From positions 3,410,001 to 3,474,000 of the forward strand of contig PYIU01000007.1 in assembly GCA_003415625.1 (NCBI GenBank): a stretch of 64,000 nucleotides of DNA, in the 5' to 3' direction. The DNA comes from Aquanectria penicillioides. Lineage: Eukaryota > Ascomycota > Sordariomycetes > Hypocreales > Nectriaceae. This document shows, in pieces, positions 1 through 10,424 of the stretch. The stretch's first letter is position 1, and each line of letters opens with the position of its first letter. Under the pieces are notes generated by a model. The model saw nothing but the letters and a program-made list of their open reading frames with translations, did not search any database and was not told where the DNA came from. A program made the translations under genes and the position numbers.

Positions 1-530
1 GAAAGTATGGGGATCGGTCCAGCAATCGAGACAGGGACAGCATGCCCCCAAAGGCGGACAGCGTTGAGCCTCAAGGGTCGTCAGGAAGCGGAGCCGGGTC
101 CTCTGTCAACAACAAGTCCAAAGTAGTCTTCTCCAAGGGCGACGCGGTCGCGTTCAAGCCCAAGGTAGTGAGCGGGGACCAGACGTCGGACTGGATACTA
201 GGCGAAGTGGCGCAAGTGCTGGGCGAGGGTAAGAGCCGACGGTACAAGGTGCTGGACATTGAGCCGGACGACCAGAGCAAGCAAAAGGAGTACCGAACGA
301 GCGCCAGCAGCATGATTCCGATTACGCCGGAGAGCCAGGCGAGCACCCTGAAGGATTGGGAGTCGGGCAAGGTGGTGCTGGCGCTCTACCCCAACACGAC
401 GACGTTTTACAAGGCAGAGGTGCACAGCATGGGCGACACCAAAAAGGTCAATCTCAAGTTTGAGGGGGAGAACGATTCGACGACGCTGCAGCAGGTGGAG
501 CGAAGATTCGTCATCGAGTACCGCGCTTGA
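1..530 (+). CDS. sgf29: SGF29 C-terminal tandem-Tudor part (SAGA-associated factor 29), 5' truncated by window edge
   Basis: SGF29 is a subunit of the SAGA histone acetyltransferase module; its C-terminal tandem Tudor (SGF29-C) domain reads methylated H3K4. The frame is open from the first base of the window (K-Y-G-D-R-S-S-N-R before the first Met at 42), so the gene starts upstream and only the last ~175 codons are present. The visible part has a Ser/Gly-rich linker, then the Tudor region with F-S-K-G-D-A-V-A-F, W-I-L-G-E-V-A-Q-V, R-R-Y-K-V-L-D-I-E-P and, in the second Tudor, V-L-A-L-Y-P-N-T-T-T-F-Y-K-A-E-V, which matches the SGF29 signature. Stop TGA is at 528-530. Family assignment is from recalled motifs; the missing N-terminus should hold the coiled coil. 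Confidence 0.88.
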   Translation, partial: KYGDRSSNRDRDSMPPKADSVEPQGSSGSGAGSSVNNKSKVVFSKGDAVAFKPKVVSGDQTSDWILGEVAQVLGEGKSRRYKVLDIEPDDQSKQKEYRTSASSMIPITPESQASTLKDWESGKVVLALYPNTTTFYKAEVHSMGDTKKVNLKFEGENDSTTLQQVERRFVIEYRA

Positions 531-2374
531 TGGTGAAGTGTGCGCAGCCAACAAGATGAGATGCAAGCCTACATGCCGGAAAGTTAGGCGCAGCAATATC
601 AGGCCAGACGCACACTGCAGCTTTCGATTATGAAGCATATAAAAGCATAGTCAACGAAGACACGACCATGTTGATGAAAGACAGACCAAGTCCAGAATCC
701 GGTTCTGGACGCAACGTTGCCCTCCTGAACGACGAGGTCTTGGGAGGATCTTGGGCGTGATACCCGGCAGATGGCCATGGCGAGAAGAACCAAGAATGAG
801 CAAACGGCAGGCGTTGTAGAGGAGGTGATGTGTAGCAGGCACGGAATATTTGTTTTGAATTCTTTTATTTTTAGCGAATAAAGATGAGACATGAAACGAA
901 GGATGAGAAGGTGTTCCCAGTAGACGACGATGGAGTTTGTGCAGAATCCCTCGCTTGCATCGGATTGTACTCTCGAGAATCCTCTGGCGTCAATACGGAG
1001 AGCGACTGGTGTGATGACCAACAGCCATGGCGTGCGTGATGACGGAAGGATCACGGGCCGTCGCTTGGAGGTCAGAACATCGGAAGGCAGTGCGTAAATG
1101 AGCCAGTCGAGCATTAGCAATAGGTGCCGGGGAAGGGATTGCCGGTACCTTGCATGCCGCGGAAGAGGTGCTGGTCACCCATGTACAGGGCCGAAGAACG
1201 GTAGGTGTCCAGGGGAGCTCAGGTAGAGGTAGGCCGGGAGATCTGGCGCGTGTGGCTGCACTTGCAACAGTGACGGTCGGTGTGAGGTTCGCGACCATGG
1301 GCCTGTGCCCGGGCCTGGGTCCGGAGCATTGTGGAGCGGCCGAGATGGGCGGGGAGGAACGGACCGAGCAGCTGTGTGTGCTGGAGGTACCTGAGAGCAG
1401 CAGCGAATTTCCGCAGACGACACAGGTACACACATCCATGGTGCCAGACATGGCACACATACATAGTAATAGTAGCACACGTCCCGGTGGTGGCGGACAC
1501 AGGGGCCTCAGAGCGACCCCCTTGAGAGAGCTTTCATCACCATGGTGTGTGTAGGTAGTTTGCCTGGTGGGGGCCAAAATGGGAAAGTGGGAAAATGGGA
1601 GACAGAGCCAAGGCTAAATAAGGTAAGGACCCAAGGTGGAGGGAAATGGAGTCTAATCTTTTTTCCCCCTGCAGCAGCTCTTCCCTCAGGGCAGTTTTAG
1701 CGCTGCAGGCACCTAAAGCAGGACCGTCTAACGATTGGGAGGGCCCCAGAGGGCTACTGTCCTGTGGTACACAGCAGAGGGCCCATGCCTACAGTAGTGC
1801 GCAGTTAGCAGAGGACCCTGGCCCCAGTGGCCCAGTGGCCCAGTGGCCCAGTGGCCCAGTGGCCCAGTGGCTCAGAGGCACAGAGGCACAGAGGCTCCAG
1901 ACGTCTGGAGGCGCTGCGACTGTCGCGTTCGCTGCAGCCCCGGCCGTTGCCCCGTGTTGCCGCTAGTCCCAAGCGGGCCTGGCCCAGGTCCAGGGGTGTG
2001 TGGGCATGTGGGCGAGTGGGCGCACAGGCAAGCGACCTGCGCGGACCCTCACTCAATCTTTCCCTTTTTCCCCTGACGGGGGCAACGCAGCGAACGCAGC
2101 ACAAGGCAACACAAGCCAACCGCCAGAAAATCCAACTTGGACGATAAAGAATCAGCGCATTTTCTTTTTTCTTTGGTGTTTGCGTTTCTGTCCCTTGGTG
2201 TTTGAGCAGCAATCCGCCCTCGCATCCGATTAACCGACCGACCGGGTAGATCCGATCCTGACGTCTGTCCGACTAAACCGTCTTGTCCATCCATTGTTGA
2301 TTGCGATATCTTGCGTCTCCATCGCATCTCCCAGGCTACCACCAAGACCATCCTCGCAAGGAGGGGGCCATTTC
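531..2374. other. intergenic region, no convincing gene
   Basis: Open frames occur on both strands but have biased, low-complexity composition (Pro/Ser/Arg) and no recognisable motif. The stretch probably contains the 3' UTR of the SGF29 gene and the promoter and leader of the ARF6-type gene. An 8-bp tandem repeat lies inside it. Long pyrimidine runs appear after about 2,580, just before the downstream start codon. Confidence 0.6.
1823..1894. repeat. 8-bp tandem repeat (unit cccagtgg)
   Basis: Six perfect head-to-tail copies of cccagtgg (1823-1870) are followed by three diverged copies (ctcagagg, cacagagg, cacagagg; 1871-1894). The unit is not a multiple of three, so the repeat cycles through all frames and produces spurious open frames on both strands. 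Confidence 0.95.
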
Positions 2375-2541
2375 GTGAGTTTCACATCCCCAACCCCGGG
2401 ACATGAGCAGGAAGCCCGTACCAAAGTCTGCTTCCGCAACGGAAACTCTGTTTCCCCTGGTGCCGAGTTTGCAATTGCTCCGTCTCTTTGTCTCCAACGG
2501 CGGACTCCCTGGCTGACCGTGAGGTGTGGCCTCTCTTGTAG
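2375..2541 (+). other. candidate 5' UTR intron of the ARF6-type gene
   Basis: A consensus donor GTGAGT at 2375, a branch-like CTGAC near 2514 and a pyrimidine-rich acceptor ending CTTGTAG at 2541 lie in the long leader before the start codon at 2835. Leader introns are common in fungal housekeeping genes. This is inference from splice signals only; a cDNA or RNA-seq junction would decide it. Confidence 0.4.
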
Positions 2542-2558
2542 GTCTCCGGACAACTTGA

Positions 2559-3533
<975 letters not shown>

Positions 3534-4691
3534 GAGCCCGACGGCATCTTACTCCCTTTCCCGCCCGCCCGCCGAATCCTTCCAACCCTGATCACACGAC
3601 GACACTCCTCTTTCTGGCACATAGCGAGGCCTCCCCCCCTCCCAACTTTTCGACCTCACAAAACCTGGATACCCCTCCCGATTCAGACTCTTCTTTCGCT
3701 TGCTCCGCCCCCGACACTTACGAACCCGCCGTCCCCTCGAATGCTAGCCTCCACGCGTCGAAACGACCTTGGCGCAACTTTCAAAAAGCTGGCGACGATA
3801 CCTATACACGGTGCATGAGAAATCATGCCAGGTAGAGGGACTCGACGACGACGGTACAGGATTCCATGACCTAGTTTCCCACCAACATCACCATCCTCCT
3901 CCTCACTGCCGGAAAGAGTTCTAATTCACTTCCTTTTCCCCGCCATGCCATGCCTTACGCCATAATTCTTCATCTTCTACAACCGATGCTGCTGCTTCTA
4001 CCGCTGTCGCTGCTATGAATTTGTTGAAATACCCTGTTTTATGTTTTGCTAGTTTGAGCGCGCGAGGTAGATAGAGCAAGAGGGGATTGCTTTTGCTAGA
4101 GACCAGCGGAGAGTGGAAGGCGGAGAGCGAAAGAGAGCATGGACAGAAAAGCAGGCAGACAGCTTGTGTAGAGGCGTGCGATTTTGGTACCCCCTTTTTA
4201 TTGTGTTGTTACTTAGTGTTTTCTTAATGAATATGTCTCCAATTTCTATTTCTCTAATGACCACTTACATTTACATTTACAGTCGTCTAGACGGGGTTCC
4301 AGCTAGATGGGCCCGGGGACTCAATACACATTTGGATTTAAGACTCTGACATGGTGGAAGTGAACCTCACGCACGCCAGCCCGTCCCTCTTGGAGATCCC
4401 CTCACTGCAGAACCCCAGGATTGGACGTCTCAAGAGGGGTAGGCTACGCCGTCGTTATCAACTCCGAGGTATCCATAACTCGGGTCAATACTAACCCTAC
4501 ATAACCGGCTCACGTCCACCACCTCCCCACAGTCGGTTGTCGAGATGGCGTCGCCCAAGATGTTAGGAGGTATTTTCGAAGATCTAGTCTGTAACTATGT
4601 AGCCGAAAACAGGGCAGTACATGGCAGAAAAGCAAAGTTGCAGAGGTCATAGTTCAGGTACAGCAACGTGTCCACGGTCAAGCAATCCAGG
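3534..4691. other. 3' UTR and spacer between the ARF6-type gene and the Cys-rich array
   Basis: The first several hundred bases after the stop are probably 3' UTR. Open frames here have no recognisable motif and no cysteine pattern like that of the array starting at 4692. I see no further gene. Confidence 0.6.
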
Positions 4692-4910
4692 CTATTCTTG
4701 ACGCGCGTTCTCCTCCTGAGCCCTCCATATACTATACATGCACACTGCGCATTCCAGATAAGACTTCCTTTGCACCCCTGCAATCGTCGGTTGGGGGCGG
4801 CATGCCCTGTAATCCCGGCGCGCAGGAGCACACTGGACTACTTGGTCGAAGCTGCCAAGGCCAGTGCCGCAGACCTCGCATTTCAGGATGGTTATTAGTC
4901 TAAGACACAT
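4692..4910 (-). CDS. seven-Cys mini-protein, array copy 1
   Basis: 72 residues. Cysteines fall at positions 2, 11, 14, 27, 37, 54 and 57, exactly as in the family pattern. The start at 4910 is chosen because Met-Cys is the common start of all copies; the frame stays open 42 codons further upstream but that extension is not conserved. The tail after the last Cys is M-Y-S-I-W-R-A-Q-E-E-N-A-R-Q-E, mixed charge. This is the copy closest to the ARF6-type gene and thus the 3'-most member of the array in transcription direction. A weak TATA-like element (minus-strand tctatatctt) lies near 5014-5022. Function unknown. Confidence 0.75.
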   Translation of the reverse strand: MCLRLITILKCEVCGTGLGSFDQVVQCAPARRDYRACRPQPTIAGVQRKSYLECAVCMYSIWRAQEENARQE

Positions 4911-5212
4911 GTTACCGGATCTTTTACGTTGGTGGAAGATTTCAAGATTGCCCAATGTCTTTGTAGTTGATGTACTATCAGTCTGCTGGACTTTACGGTG
5001 GAGTCTTGGGAGAAGATATAGAAGCAAAAGCGACACAAAGCACGACTGATGTCACGATTGCATTGGGAGATATGATTCTGTGAGTAGAAAGGGTTTTATT
5101 CACCATCTAGACAGAGTGATTCACACAATAGCCTTATATGCAAACTCTCCGCCTACGATACTTAGCCTATACACAAATTCATCCACTTACCTCACACGCA
5201 AAGATTGACAAC

Positions 5213-5452
5213 TTAGAACCCCAAAAGGCGACAAGCCGCATAGAGGATGTCTAGGACGCAATAAGGACAGCCAAGTTCAGGAGAAGTCTGCATCACTTCT
5301 GTGGGGACGTTCCCGATGTACCTTATCACATACATTTGGCCACAGGCTTGGTCCCGCTCGAGCGCCGTCGCGCACCACTTGATGACATCTCTACGAGAGA
5401 GTAGGGCATTGCAATAGGGGCATGTCCAGTGGAGTTCGTCTAAGAAGCACAT
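5213..5452 (-). CDS. seven-Cys mini-protein, array copy 2 (divergent last spacing)
   Basis: 79 residues. Cys 2, 11, 14, 27 and 37 follow the family, but the last knuckle (C-P-Y-C) lies 24 residues after Cys37 instead of 16, an 8-residue insertion. The first knuckle is also C-P-Y-C. The tail is hydrophobic (V-L-D-I-L-Y-A-A-C-R-L-L-G-F) with an extra Cys, unlike the charged tails of its neighbours. The frame is open upstream to 5581, but the Met-Cys at 5452 matches the family start. It is the most divergent intact member, so it may be an old copy or one with a changed role. A TATA-like box is at 5604-5613. Confidence 0.7.
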   Translation of the reverse strand: MCFLDELHWTCPYCNALLSRRDVIKWCATALERDQACGQMYVIRYIGNVPTEVMQTSPELGCPYCVLDILYAACRLLGF

Positions 5453-5603
5453 TTGGAACGATTCTACCAGATGCTTGGTAGATTGGCTGAGTTTGGTACG
5501 AGTTGCTTGGGTTCGTGGTTGGTAGAGTTTGCTAGAAGGAAAGGAAGAAGGGTCGAACAAGCAAGAAGAAGATATAGGCAAATTTCAAACGCTTAGTGAG
5601 AGG

Positions 5604-5613
5604 TTATAAATTA
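5604..5613 (-). promoter_or_regulatory. TATA-like box of array copy 2
   Basis: Minus-strand taatttataa about 155 bp upstream of the start codon at 5452. Confidence 0.35.
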
Positions 5614-6071
5614 TGTTCGTTTGATCGGTACATTGTTAGTTGGTATGAGCTGAACGCAAGCATTCGCCGTCCGGAACAACAAATACCGTACTTGGACCAT
5701 CTCTAGATTAGGCACCAGAACAGCCATAAGCAACACATGCACTGAGAAGTAGCAGCTTCATCTTCGCACCTCTCATAGTAGTTCCACGTTGAATTCTCGT
5801 TGAGTGATAACTGCATGTCCTAGGATGTTCTTTAACATGAGGCATCTTCGCCTGGCTGCAGATCTCTGGTATGCGATCAAGGATATTTACAACATCCAGA
5901 TAATGAAAATAATAATTCTATCCTCAATGTTGGTAGGCAAAAGAAATGACGCTAAATTGACTGCCTTTTTCTTTTATATTGTGCAACCAAGGCCAACGAG
6001 GCAAGGGCAGACATTTGGCAAGGAAGCACAAATGTTTCTACGACGCGGCTAGCATACAGCTATCTAGGGCC

Positions 6072-6290
6072 CTAGAATTGCCAATTCAAGTTTCGGCGAC
6101 GCCGAGCTCTCGCTTCCTTGCAATGCTCACAGTCGCTACTGGGCAACTCGTCATCCAGCCGCACCACGCCCGGTTCGGCACAGGGGCGGCCAGCTTGGAC
6201 GGCGGCGTGGCACCATTTGGTGCGTTCTGCCACGCCCAAGGTGCGCTCGCAGCGGTCGCATTTGAACTTGACAAGGTAAAAGGTACACAT
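6072..6290 (-). CDS. seven-Cys mini-protein, array copy 3
   Basis: 72 residues with all seven family cysteines in register (C-D-R-C first knuckle, C-E-H-C last knuckle). Trp at 26 precedes Cys27, as in copies 2 and 7 (K/E-W-C). The tail is strongly basic (K-E-A-R-A-R-R-R-R-N-L-N-W-Q-F), so nucleic acid or acidic partner binding is possible, but that is inference. The start at 6290 is the Met-Cys; a longer open frame to 6350 has no family support. A good TATA-like box is at 6433-6440. Confidence 0.75.
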   Translation of the reverse strand: MCTFYLVKFKCDRCERTLGVAERTKWCHAAVQAGRPCAEPGVVRLDDELPSSDCEHCKEARARRRRNLNWQF

Positions 6291-6432
6291 TTCTGTTGTT
6301 GATTGGTGACAGTATTGGTTGTGAAGAGAAGTCCTGGGAGTTGTGTCCAAGACTAGCGTTTCTGCTGGCTTGGCTCAATGTTAGGAGGCGTGTGTGGTTG
6401 GAAGACACAGAAGAAGAATAAACAGGAGATAG

Positions 6433-6440
6433 TTATATAC
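6433..6440 (-). promoter_or_regulatory. TATA-like box of array copy 3
   Basis: Minus-strand gtatataa about 145 bp upstream of the start codon at 6290. Confidence 0.4.
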
Positions 6441-6490
6441 CTATTCAATCACGTTCACCCGATATGAAGAAAGCATGATCATGTGATTAA

Positions 6491-6715
6491 CTACCTATCA
6501 CTTTGGCGATTGAGGCGTCTCCTCGCCAATGCTCGCTGTTCCTGACACCGGGGGCATCGATTCACGGCCAGTTTGACGTCGTCCTGAATCCGCGATTTGA
6601 GCTGGCAATCGCGGCCGGTTTCAAATGCCCTGTCGCACCTGTCAATGTCGCTGTGGTTACCTAGCTCATTGCCGCAGTTCTCGCAGGTCCATTTGGTGAA
6701 AACCCGAACGCACAT
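6491..6715 (-). CDS. seven-Cys mini-protein, array copy 4
   Basis: 74 residues beginning Met-Cys, cysteines exactly in family register (C-E-N-C and C-P-R-C knuckles). The tail is basic (Q-E-Q-R-A-L-A-R-R-R-L-N-R-Q-S-D-R). Only 200 bp separate its stop from copy 3, so its 3' UTR must be close to the promoter of copy 3. A TATA-like box is at 6859-6867. No signal peptide or hydrophobic segment is visible. Function unknown. Confidence 0.75.
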   Translation of the reverse strand: MCVRVFTKWTCENCGNELGNHSDIDRCDRAFETGRDCQLKSRIQDDVKLAVNRCPRCQEQRALARRRLNRQSDR

Positions 6716-6858
6716 ACTTTGATATGGGTTCCTTTTTCTATAGGTGAGTCTCTGAGGGAATTTGATGAGAAATTTCTGTTGTAACGCTAATCCAATGCCT
6801 ATGATTCTGTCGTTTATGATGGAAGATTCAGGGATGGGAGAACGGTGTGACTCCGCTT

Positions 6859-6867
6859 GATATATGA
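6859..6867 (-). promoter_or_regulatory. TATA-like box of array copy 4
   Basis: Minus-strand tcatatatc about 146 bp upstream of the start codon at 6715. Confidence 0.35.
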
Positions 6868-7097
6868 TGCTTGGTTTTTTCTTTTGTCACACAGCATGTT
6901 GTCCAGAACGCCTATCTCGCACCATTCCTTTGTCCAGTGAACCATGTCATTCGACAACAATTCACTTCAAAGACTTTCGAGTCATTTTGGATGAATTGTT
7001 CTGGAGCTCCATTGTAAGCGCTTGTCCTCACCTGACCTGAACATCGCTCTGGTCACCGAACATCATTCCTTCAATGGACTCAACCCAATCCCGACCC

Positions 7098-7286
7098 TCA
7101 CTGAGTTGCTATACAGCAAAAGTGACAGGTACCTTCGTCTACCAGCTTCGACTTCACAACATAGGCCATGTTCTCGCAAAGTTCCCTGGCCTTGTTTGCC
7201 CGCACGCAGTGCTCGACGTATTTGCCATAGCCGGCCAAGGCGCCGCACAGGACGCACCGCAGACGCATCTTTATGTGTGTGCACAT
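7098..7286 (-). CDS. seven-Cys mini-protein, array copy 5 (shortest, no tail)
   Basis: 62 residues: essentially the bare cysteine core, ending five residues after the last knuckle (C-H-F-C-C-I-A-T-Q) with one additional Cys. All seven family cysteines are in register. This copy shows that the tail is dispensable for maintaining the core, so the cysteine domain is probably the folded unit. A TATA-like element (minus gttataaag) lies near 7368-7376, closer than in other copies. Longer plus-strand frames overlapping it lack any motif and are judged shadows. Confidence 0.75.
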   Translation of the reverse strand: MCTHIKMRLRCVLCGALAGYGKYVEHCVRANKARELCENMAYVVKSKLVDEGTCHFCCIATQ

Positions 7287-7556
7287 TTCTTATATATCTG
7301 CATCGAGGATCGCGGTTGGATATAGATGAGAATACTGCAGATCTATTGAATCATAGGGATTCGATGCCTTTATAACACTTTCTCGATCTTACGCCGGCTC
7401 TCAAGCATAATATTTATGTACGGTCTGGATCCGATCCATGGTCACAAAACATGTTACTTGAGGTGTACATGGATGCAAAATTGAACCTTGTGATAGAGGG
7501 TGCTACGGCTATAGAGCTAGACTGTTTAAGCCCATCCCTTCGGTATCAACTTAACA

Positions 7557-7751
7557 TCACAATTGTGTCTGTGTTTGCCTTCTACAATAAAGACAATTCC
7601 GAGAGCTGACATATTTCGACCTTTGAACGTCATAGAGATTCGTGCAATTGTTGGATTGGATTGCCACAGTACACATCTCTACGTATCCATCGTAGCCGAT
7701 TACCCTCCGGCAACGGCGGCACTTGAGCGATTCTAAAACTCTGTAGCACAT
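7557..7751 (-). CDS. seven-Cys mini-protein, array copy 6
   Basis: 64 residues. First knuckle C-R-R-C, last knuckle C-L-Y-C. The fourth-to-fifth cysteine spacing is 8 instead of 9, the only other spacing deviation in the array besides copy 2; the following x16 spacing is kept. The short tail is R-R-Q-T-Q-T-Q-L. The core resembles copy 5 around V-I-G-Y-D-G-Y-V-E-M-C versus A-G-Y-G-K-Y-V-E-H-C, suggesting these neighbours are close relatives. A TATA-like box is at 7870-7879. Confidence 0.75.
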   Translation of the reverse strand: MCYRVLESLKCRRCRRVIGYDGYVEMCTVAIQSNNCTNLYDVQRSKYVSSRNCLYCRRQTQTQL

Positions 7752-7869
7752 TTTGAGGGGTTTGGAAGTTTACGTGAACGAGGTTAAGCTGGATTCTGCG
7801 ACGGGAAGGTCATGGGCTTGACGGTGTTGGTTTGTTAGAGATATGGGCTTCGTGTTAAGCGATTGGGTA

Positions 7870-7879
7870 GTATATATAG
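7870..7879 (-). promoter_or_regulatory. TATA-like box of array copy 6
   Basis: Minus-strand ctatatatac about 122 bp upstream of the start codon at 7751. Confidence 0.42.
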
Positions 7880-8121
7880 CCATCAAGGAGATGTGATTCA
7901 CTACGGAGTGAGGGCAATTCACCAACCGTTCAATCCTCATGTGACACTGACCAAACCAAAGCATCCATTCCCGTATAATCTTCAAGGAGCTTGGCATTAT
8001 CTGATCCACGGCTTTGGTCTGACCTTGATTGACGGAGCTTGGATCCAGGCCTCTTCACGGCGGATGAAAGCAAAGGCAGCACTAATACGAGGCCGACCCA
8101 TGTAGTGCAATCAACCACCAG

Positions 8122-8370
8122 TTACTCGGGTGTCTTCGATCCAACGTCCTCTCCCCGTTTACTTCCACTATTGTTCTGGGTAGCCCGTATCAACAGCTGG
8201 CACATGCCACAATTAATATTCTCGATCCCAATGCGATAACATATGTCTCTCATCGGGTTGCACAGAACCCCCGAGCTTTGTGAGTTGGCGCACCACTCGA
8301 TACTGGTGGTGGAACTCAGTGAAACGCGACACGCACCGCAGATTAGGCGCACCTCGCGATTTAGACACAT
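8122..8370 (-). CDS. seven-Cys mini-protein, array copy 7
   Basis: 82 residues with all seven cysteines in register and one additional Cys between Cys37 and Cys54. Knuckles are C-G-A-C and C-G-M-C. The tail is long, polar and Ser/Gly/Asn-rich (ends G-S-K-T-P-E), probably disordered. A TATA-like box is at 8492-8500, about 125 bp before the start. No other gene separates it from copy 6 (370 bp) or copy 8 (467 bp). Confidence 0.75.
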   Translation of the reverse strand: MCLNREVRLICGACRVSLSSTTSIEWCANSQSSGVLCNPMRDICYRIGIENINCGMCQLLIRATQNNSGSKRGEDVGSKTPE

Positions 8371-8491
8371 TGCAAATTAAAGAGGTTGAGCCATATGATA
8401 TTAGTCATGTGATGGTATGGATGTTAGTGAAGCCCTCGTCAATGCGCTCGGGCGGGTTATTCTGTAGTTGGATCGAGATCTGAAATGAGAT

Positions 8492-8500
8492 CTATATAAT
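8492..8500 (-). promoter_or_regulatory. TATA-like box of array copy 7
   Basis: Minus-strand attatatag about 125 bp upstream of the start codon at 8370. Confidence 0.38.
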
Positions 8501-8837
8501 TGAGTATAGGGCTAAATTTATAGTGGAATATTAATAGAATGATTCTAGAATTAGGGAGTTGAAAGCATCACACGCGCCAATCCGCCAGATATACCTTCTA
8601 TTACAAAGCCAGTGACATGGCTATTCACAGGGACACAGATTCAGCCTGAGACATTAACCTCTAGGATACCCCTTCACTCTCTATCGTGTTTCGATTTGGG
8701 GTCGTATAACCGGCGAAACCCGGATAGTATCTCACAATTGCACTGAGGGTACACATCTCATCACGACTTGGCAACGATTTTTCCATGTTACTTCATGGCT
8801 GAGTGTATTGTGAACCTTCTATTTCTTATTTCTGTCC

Positions 8838-9047
8838 TTATTCCTCTTCCATCTTGTCTTTTTCTGCATCCTGCTCACACAAAAAGCAGTCCTCGGAGCC
8901 TACGTATCGCATCGTCTCATTCAGCTCCAATTGTTTGCACGTCTTCCCCTTTTTCTTGGCGTTGGCGCATTTTACGGTCCATTTGGCGGTACCAATCATC
9001 GTATCGCAAACTTCACAGTTGGTATACTCTTTATTGAGCTGGCACAT
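8838..9047 (-). CDS. seven-Cys mini-protein, array copy 8
   Basis: 69 residues, all seven cysteines in register (C-E-V-C, C-F-L-C). The x9 loop is Lys-rich (A-N-A-K-K-K-G-K-T) while the tail is acidic (E-Q-D-A-E-K-D-K-M-E-E-E), opposite to copies 3, 4, 9 and 10. The start at 9047 is Met-Cys. A TATA-like element is at 9149-9158. Plus-strand frames over this interval are longer but low in complexity and lack motifs. Confidence 0.75.
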   Translation of the reverse strand: MCQLNKEYTNCEVCDTMIGTAKWTVKCANAKKKGKTCKQLELNETMRYVGSEDCFLCEQDAEKDKMEEE

Positions 9048-9249
9048 GCTGACCAGAGGGTGCGGGGTCTTGGCTGTGTGGATAACTTCGTGTTGGTTCC
9101 AGGTTCGGCAATGAATGCTAGGATAGATGAATGTTGTAGACGAGTAGGTTTTAAATATGAGAAATCTCGGTAGAAAGTCCTGTACTTTATAATACTTGAG
9201 CCAGCTTAATCACGGTACAAAGGATGCAATCACCGTCCATTATTCACCA

Positions 9250-9459
9250 TCACCTGCGTCTTCTCCGCCTTGCCTTCCTATTCCTCAAACACTCATCACA
9301 TTGCTCCTTTCCAATTCTAGTAGTGGTCTTGACGGTTTCCAGGTGGGGACATTGAAGATGGGGTCGGGTCCTTTGGTAGCATTCCACAAACCTTTGGTCA
9401 AATATGACGATGTAGCCGCAATCCTGGCAGACGGATCTGGTTTCATGCAAGATGCACAT
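9250..9459 (-). CDS. seven-Cys mini-protein, array copy 9 (poly-Arg tail)
   Basis: 69 residues with all cysteines in register (C-Q-D-C, C-D-E-C). It ends in a run of six Arg (L-R-N-R-K-A-R-R-R-R-R-R), a candidate nuclear-localisation or nucleic-acid-binding tail. The segment G-Y-I-V-I-F-D-Q-R-F-V-E-C is close to copy 10 (G-Y-V-I-E-H-G-Q-E-F-L-E-C), indicating recent common origin of the two adjacent genes. A TATA-like box is at 9578-9587. Confidence 0.78.
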   Translation of the reverse strand: MCILHETRSVCQDCGYIVIFDQRFVECYQRTRPHLQCPHLETVKTTTRIGKEQCDECLRNRKARRRRRR

Positions 9460-9577
9460 AATGGATTACTTTCGTGCAAGATGAAGACGATTGAGAGGAA
9501 TATCGCCGGCTTAGTTTCGATACTTTAATAGACACTTTGAGATACTTCGTCAAAGACCCGAAGAATGGTATGGTAAG

Positions 9578-9587
9578 TTTTATATTA
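9578..9587 (-). promoter_or_regulatory. TATA-like box of array copy 9
   Basis: Minus-strand taatataaaa about 122 bp upstream of the start codon at 9459. Confidence 0.4.
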
Positions 9588-9649
9588 ACGAAGGCAGCTT
9601 AATTGCAAGCGTATCTGGTTAACTGAGGCAACAACCTGCTGTCCATCAC

Positions 9650-9850
9650 TCATCTTCTCTGGTTTCTACGTCTCGCTCTGCACCTTTTGCAATTACTTTT
9701 GTCCACCTTGACCTCCTCAAACGTGCACCTCCATCGAGTGCACAGGATACCGTTTCGCCGCGCTGCAAGGCATTCGAGGAATTCCTGGCCATGCTCAATG
9801 ACGTATCCGCACTCCTCACACACGGTTTTTTTCTCGACCAATTCACACAT
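9650..9850 (-). CDS. seven-Cys mini-protein, array copy 10 (basic tail)
   Basis: 66 residues, cysteines at 2, 11, 14, 27, 37, 54 and 57 plus an extra Cys42. Knuckles C-E-E-C and C-K-R-C; tail R-A-R-R-R-N-Q-R-R. It is a close relative of copy 9. TATA-like sequences lie near 9935-9943 and closer at about 9888-9897. A second minus-strand frame over the same bases lacks the cysteine pattern and is rejected. Confidence 0.78.
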   Translation of the reverse strand: MCELVEKKTVCEECGYVIEHGQEFLECLAARRNGILCTRWRCTFEEVKVDKSNCKRCRARRRNQRR

Positions 9851-10030
9851 TTCTGTAAATTGCGTTGATACGATGTGTCAAGTCTGGATATATGGTGTGG
9901 ATATTACTTTGATGGGGTGGCATTGTCTGACGCTAAAATATAGGGCATGTGGTCCATTTATGTTATTTCTAAACGACTGAATAGCTGTCTCCATATACCC
10001 AACTCCCCAAATCACGTCCTTGTAATGAGA

Positions 10031-10246
10031 CTATTCATCGTGCCCCTCGTCCCTTCTTTCTCTCTGTGGTCTCAAACAGATCCTGCAGTTTTCCTTTGAT
10101 TTAAATATAGTGCTCTTGCATTCGCCCATTTCCGTGCACAGACTGTTTTCGCTAAACGCCTTGTCGCACTGTTGGTAATATGCCTCGACATCAAGTAGCC
10201 GGAGGCATTCCGCACAAGCCATGAACTTTGTCACCTCTACACACAT
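10031..10246 (-). CDS. seven-Cys mini-protein, array copy 11
   Basis: 71 residues with all seven cysteines in register (C-A-E-C, C-R-I-C) and an extra Cys in the x16 loop (G-E-C-K). The K-S-K-E-N-C before the last knuckle matches copies 14 and 15 (K-E-N-C). The tail is mixed charge (L-R-P-Q-R-E-R-R-D-E-G-H-D-E). This is the one copy for which I see no clear TATA-like box in the expected 85-155 bp window. Confidence 0.76.
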   Translation of the reverse strand: MCVEVTKFMACAECLRLLDVEAYYQQCDKAFSENSLCTEMGECKSTIFKSKENCRICLRPQRERRDEGHDE

Positions 10247-10424
10247 TTTGTATTACGTCAAGGCGGAATATTTGACAAATATTTCAGCATGTCTTTGATA
10301 GCGGGATGACTATTCGCTTTGTTGGTACAACTCGCATCTGAGGGAGTACGATGGTTCTGTTATGGAAGGTTCATTTTGATTCACCTCAATGTCATTCTCC
10401 CATTCAAGGAACAATCTGCCAAAC

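Noticed and set aside
990..1577. 195-codon minus-strand frame
   Set aside because: Ser/Pro/Cys-biased translation, overlapped by frames on the other strand, no motif.
1646..2212. Overlapping frames with repeated G-P-V-A-Q-W or similar
   Set aside because: Created by the 8-bp tandem repeat, which reads open in several frames.
5658..5750. Minus-strand Met-Cys-Cys start near 5,740 as a further array relic
   Set aside because: Stops after eleven codons and no other family cysteines are in register.
9646..9846. Alternative minus-strand frame over array copy 10
   Set aside because: Lacks the cysteine pattern that the other frame shares with 14 paralogues.
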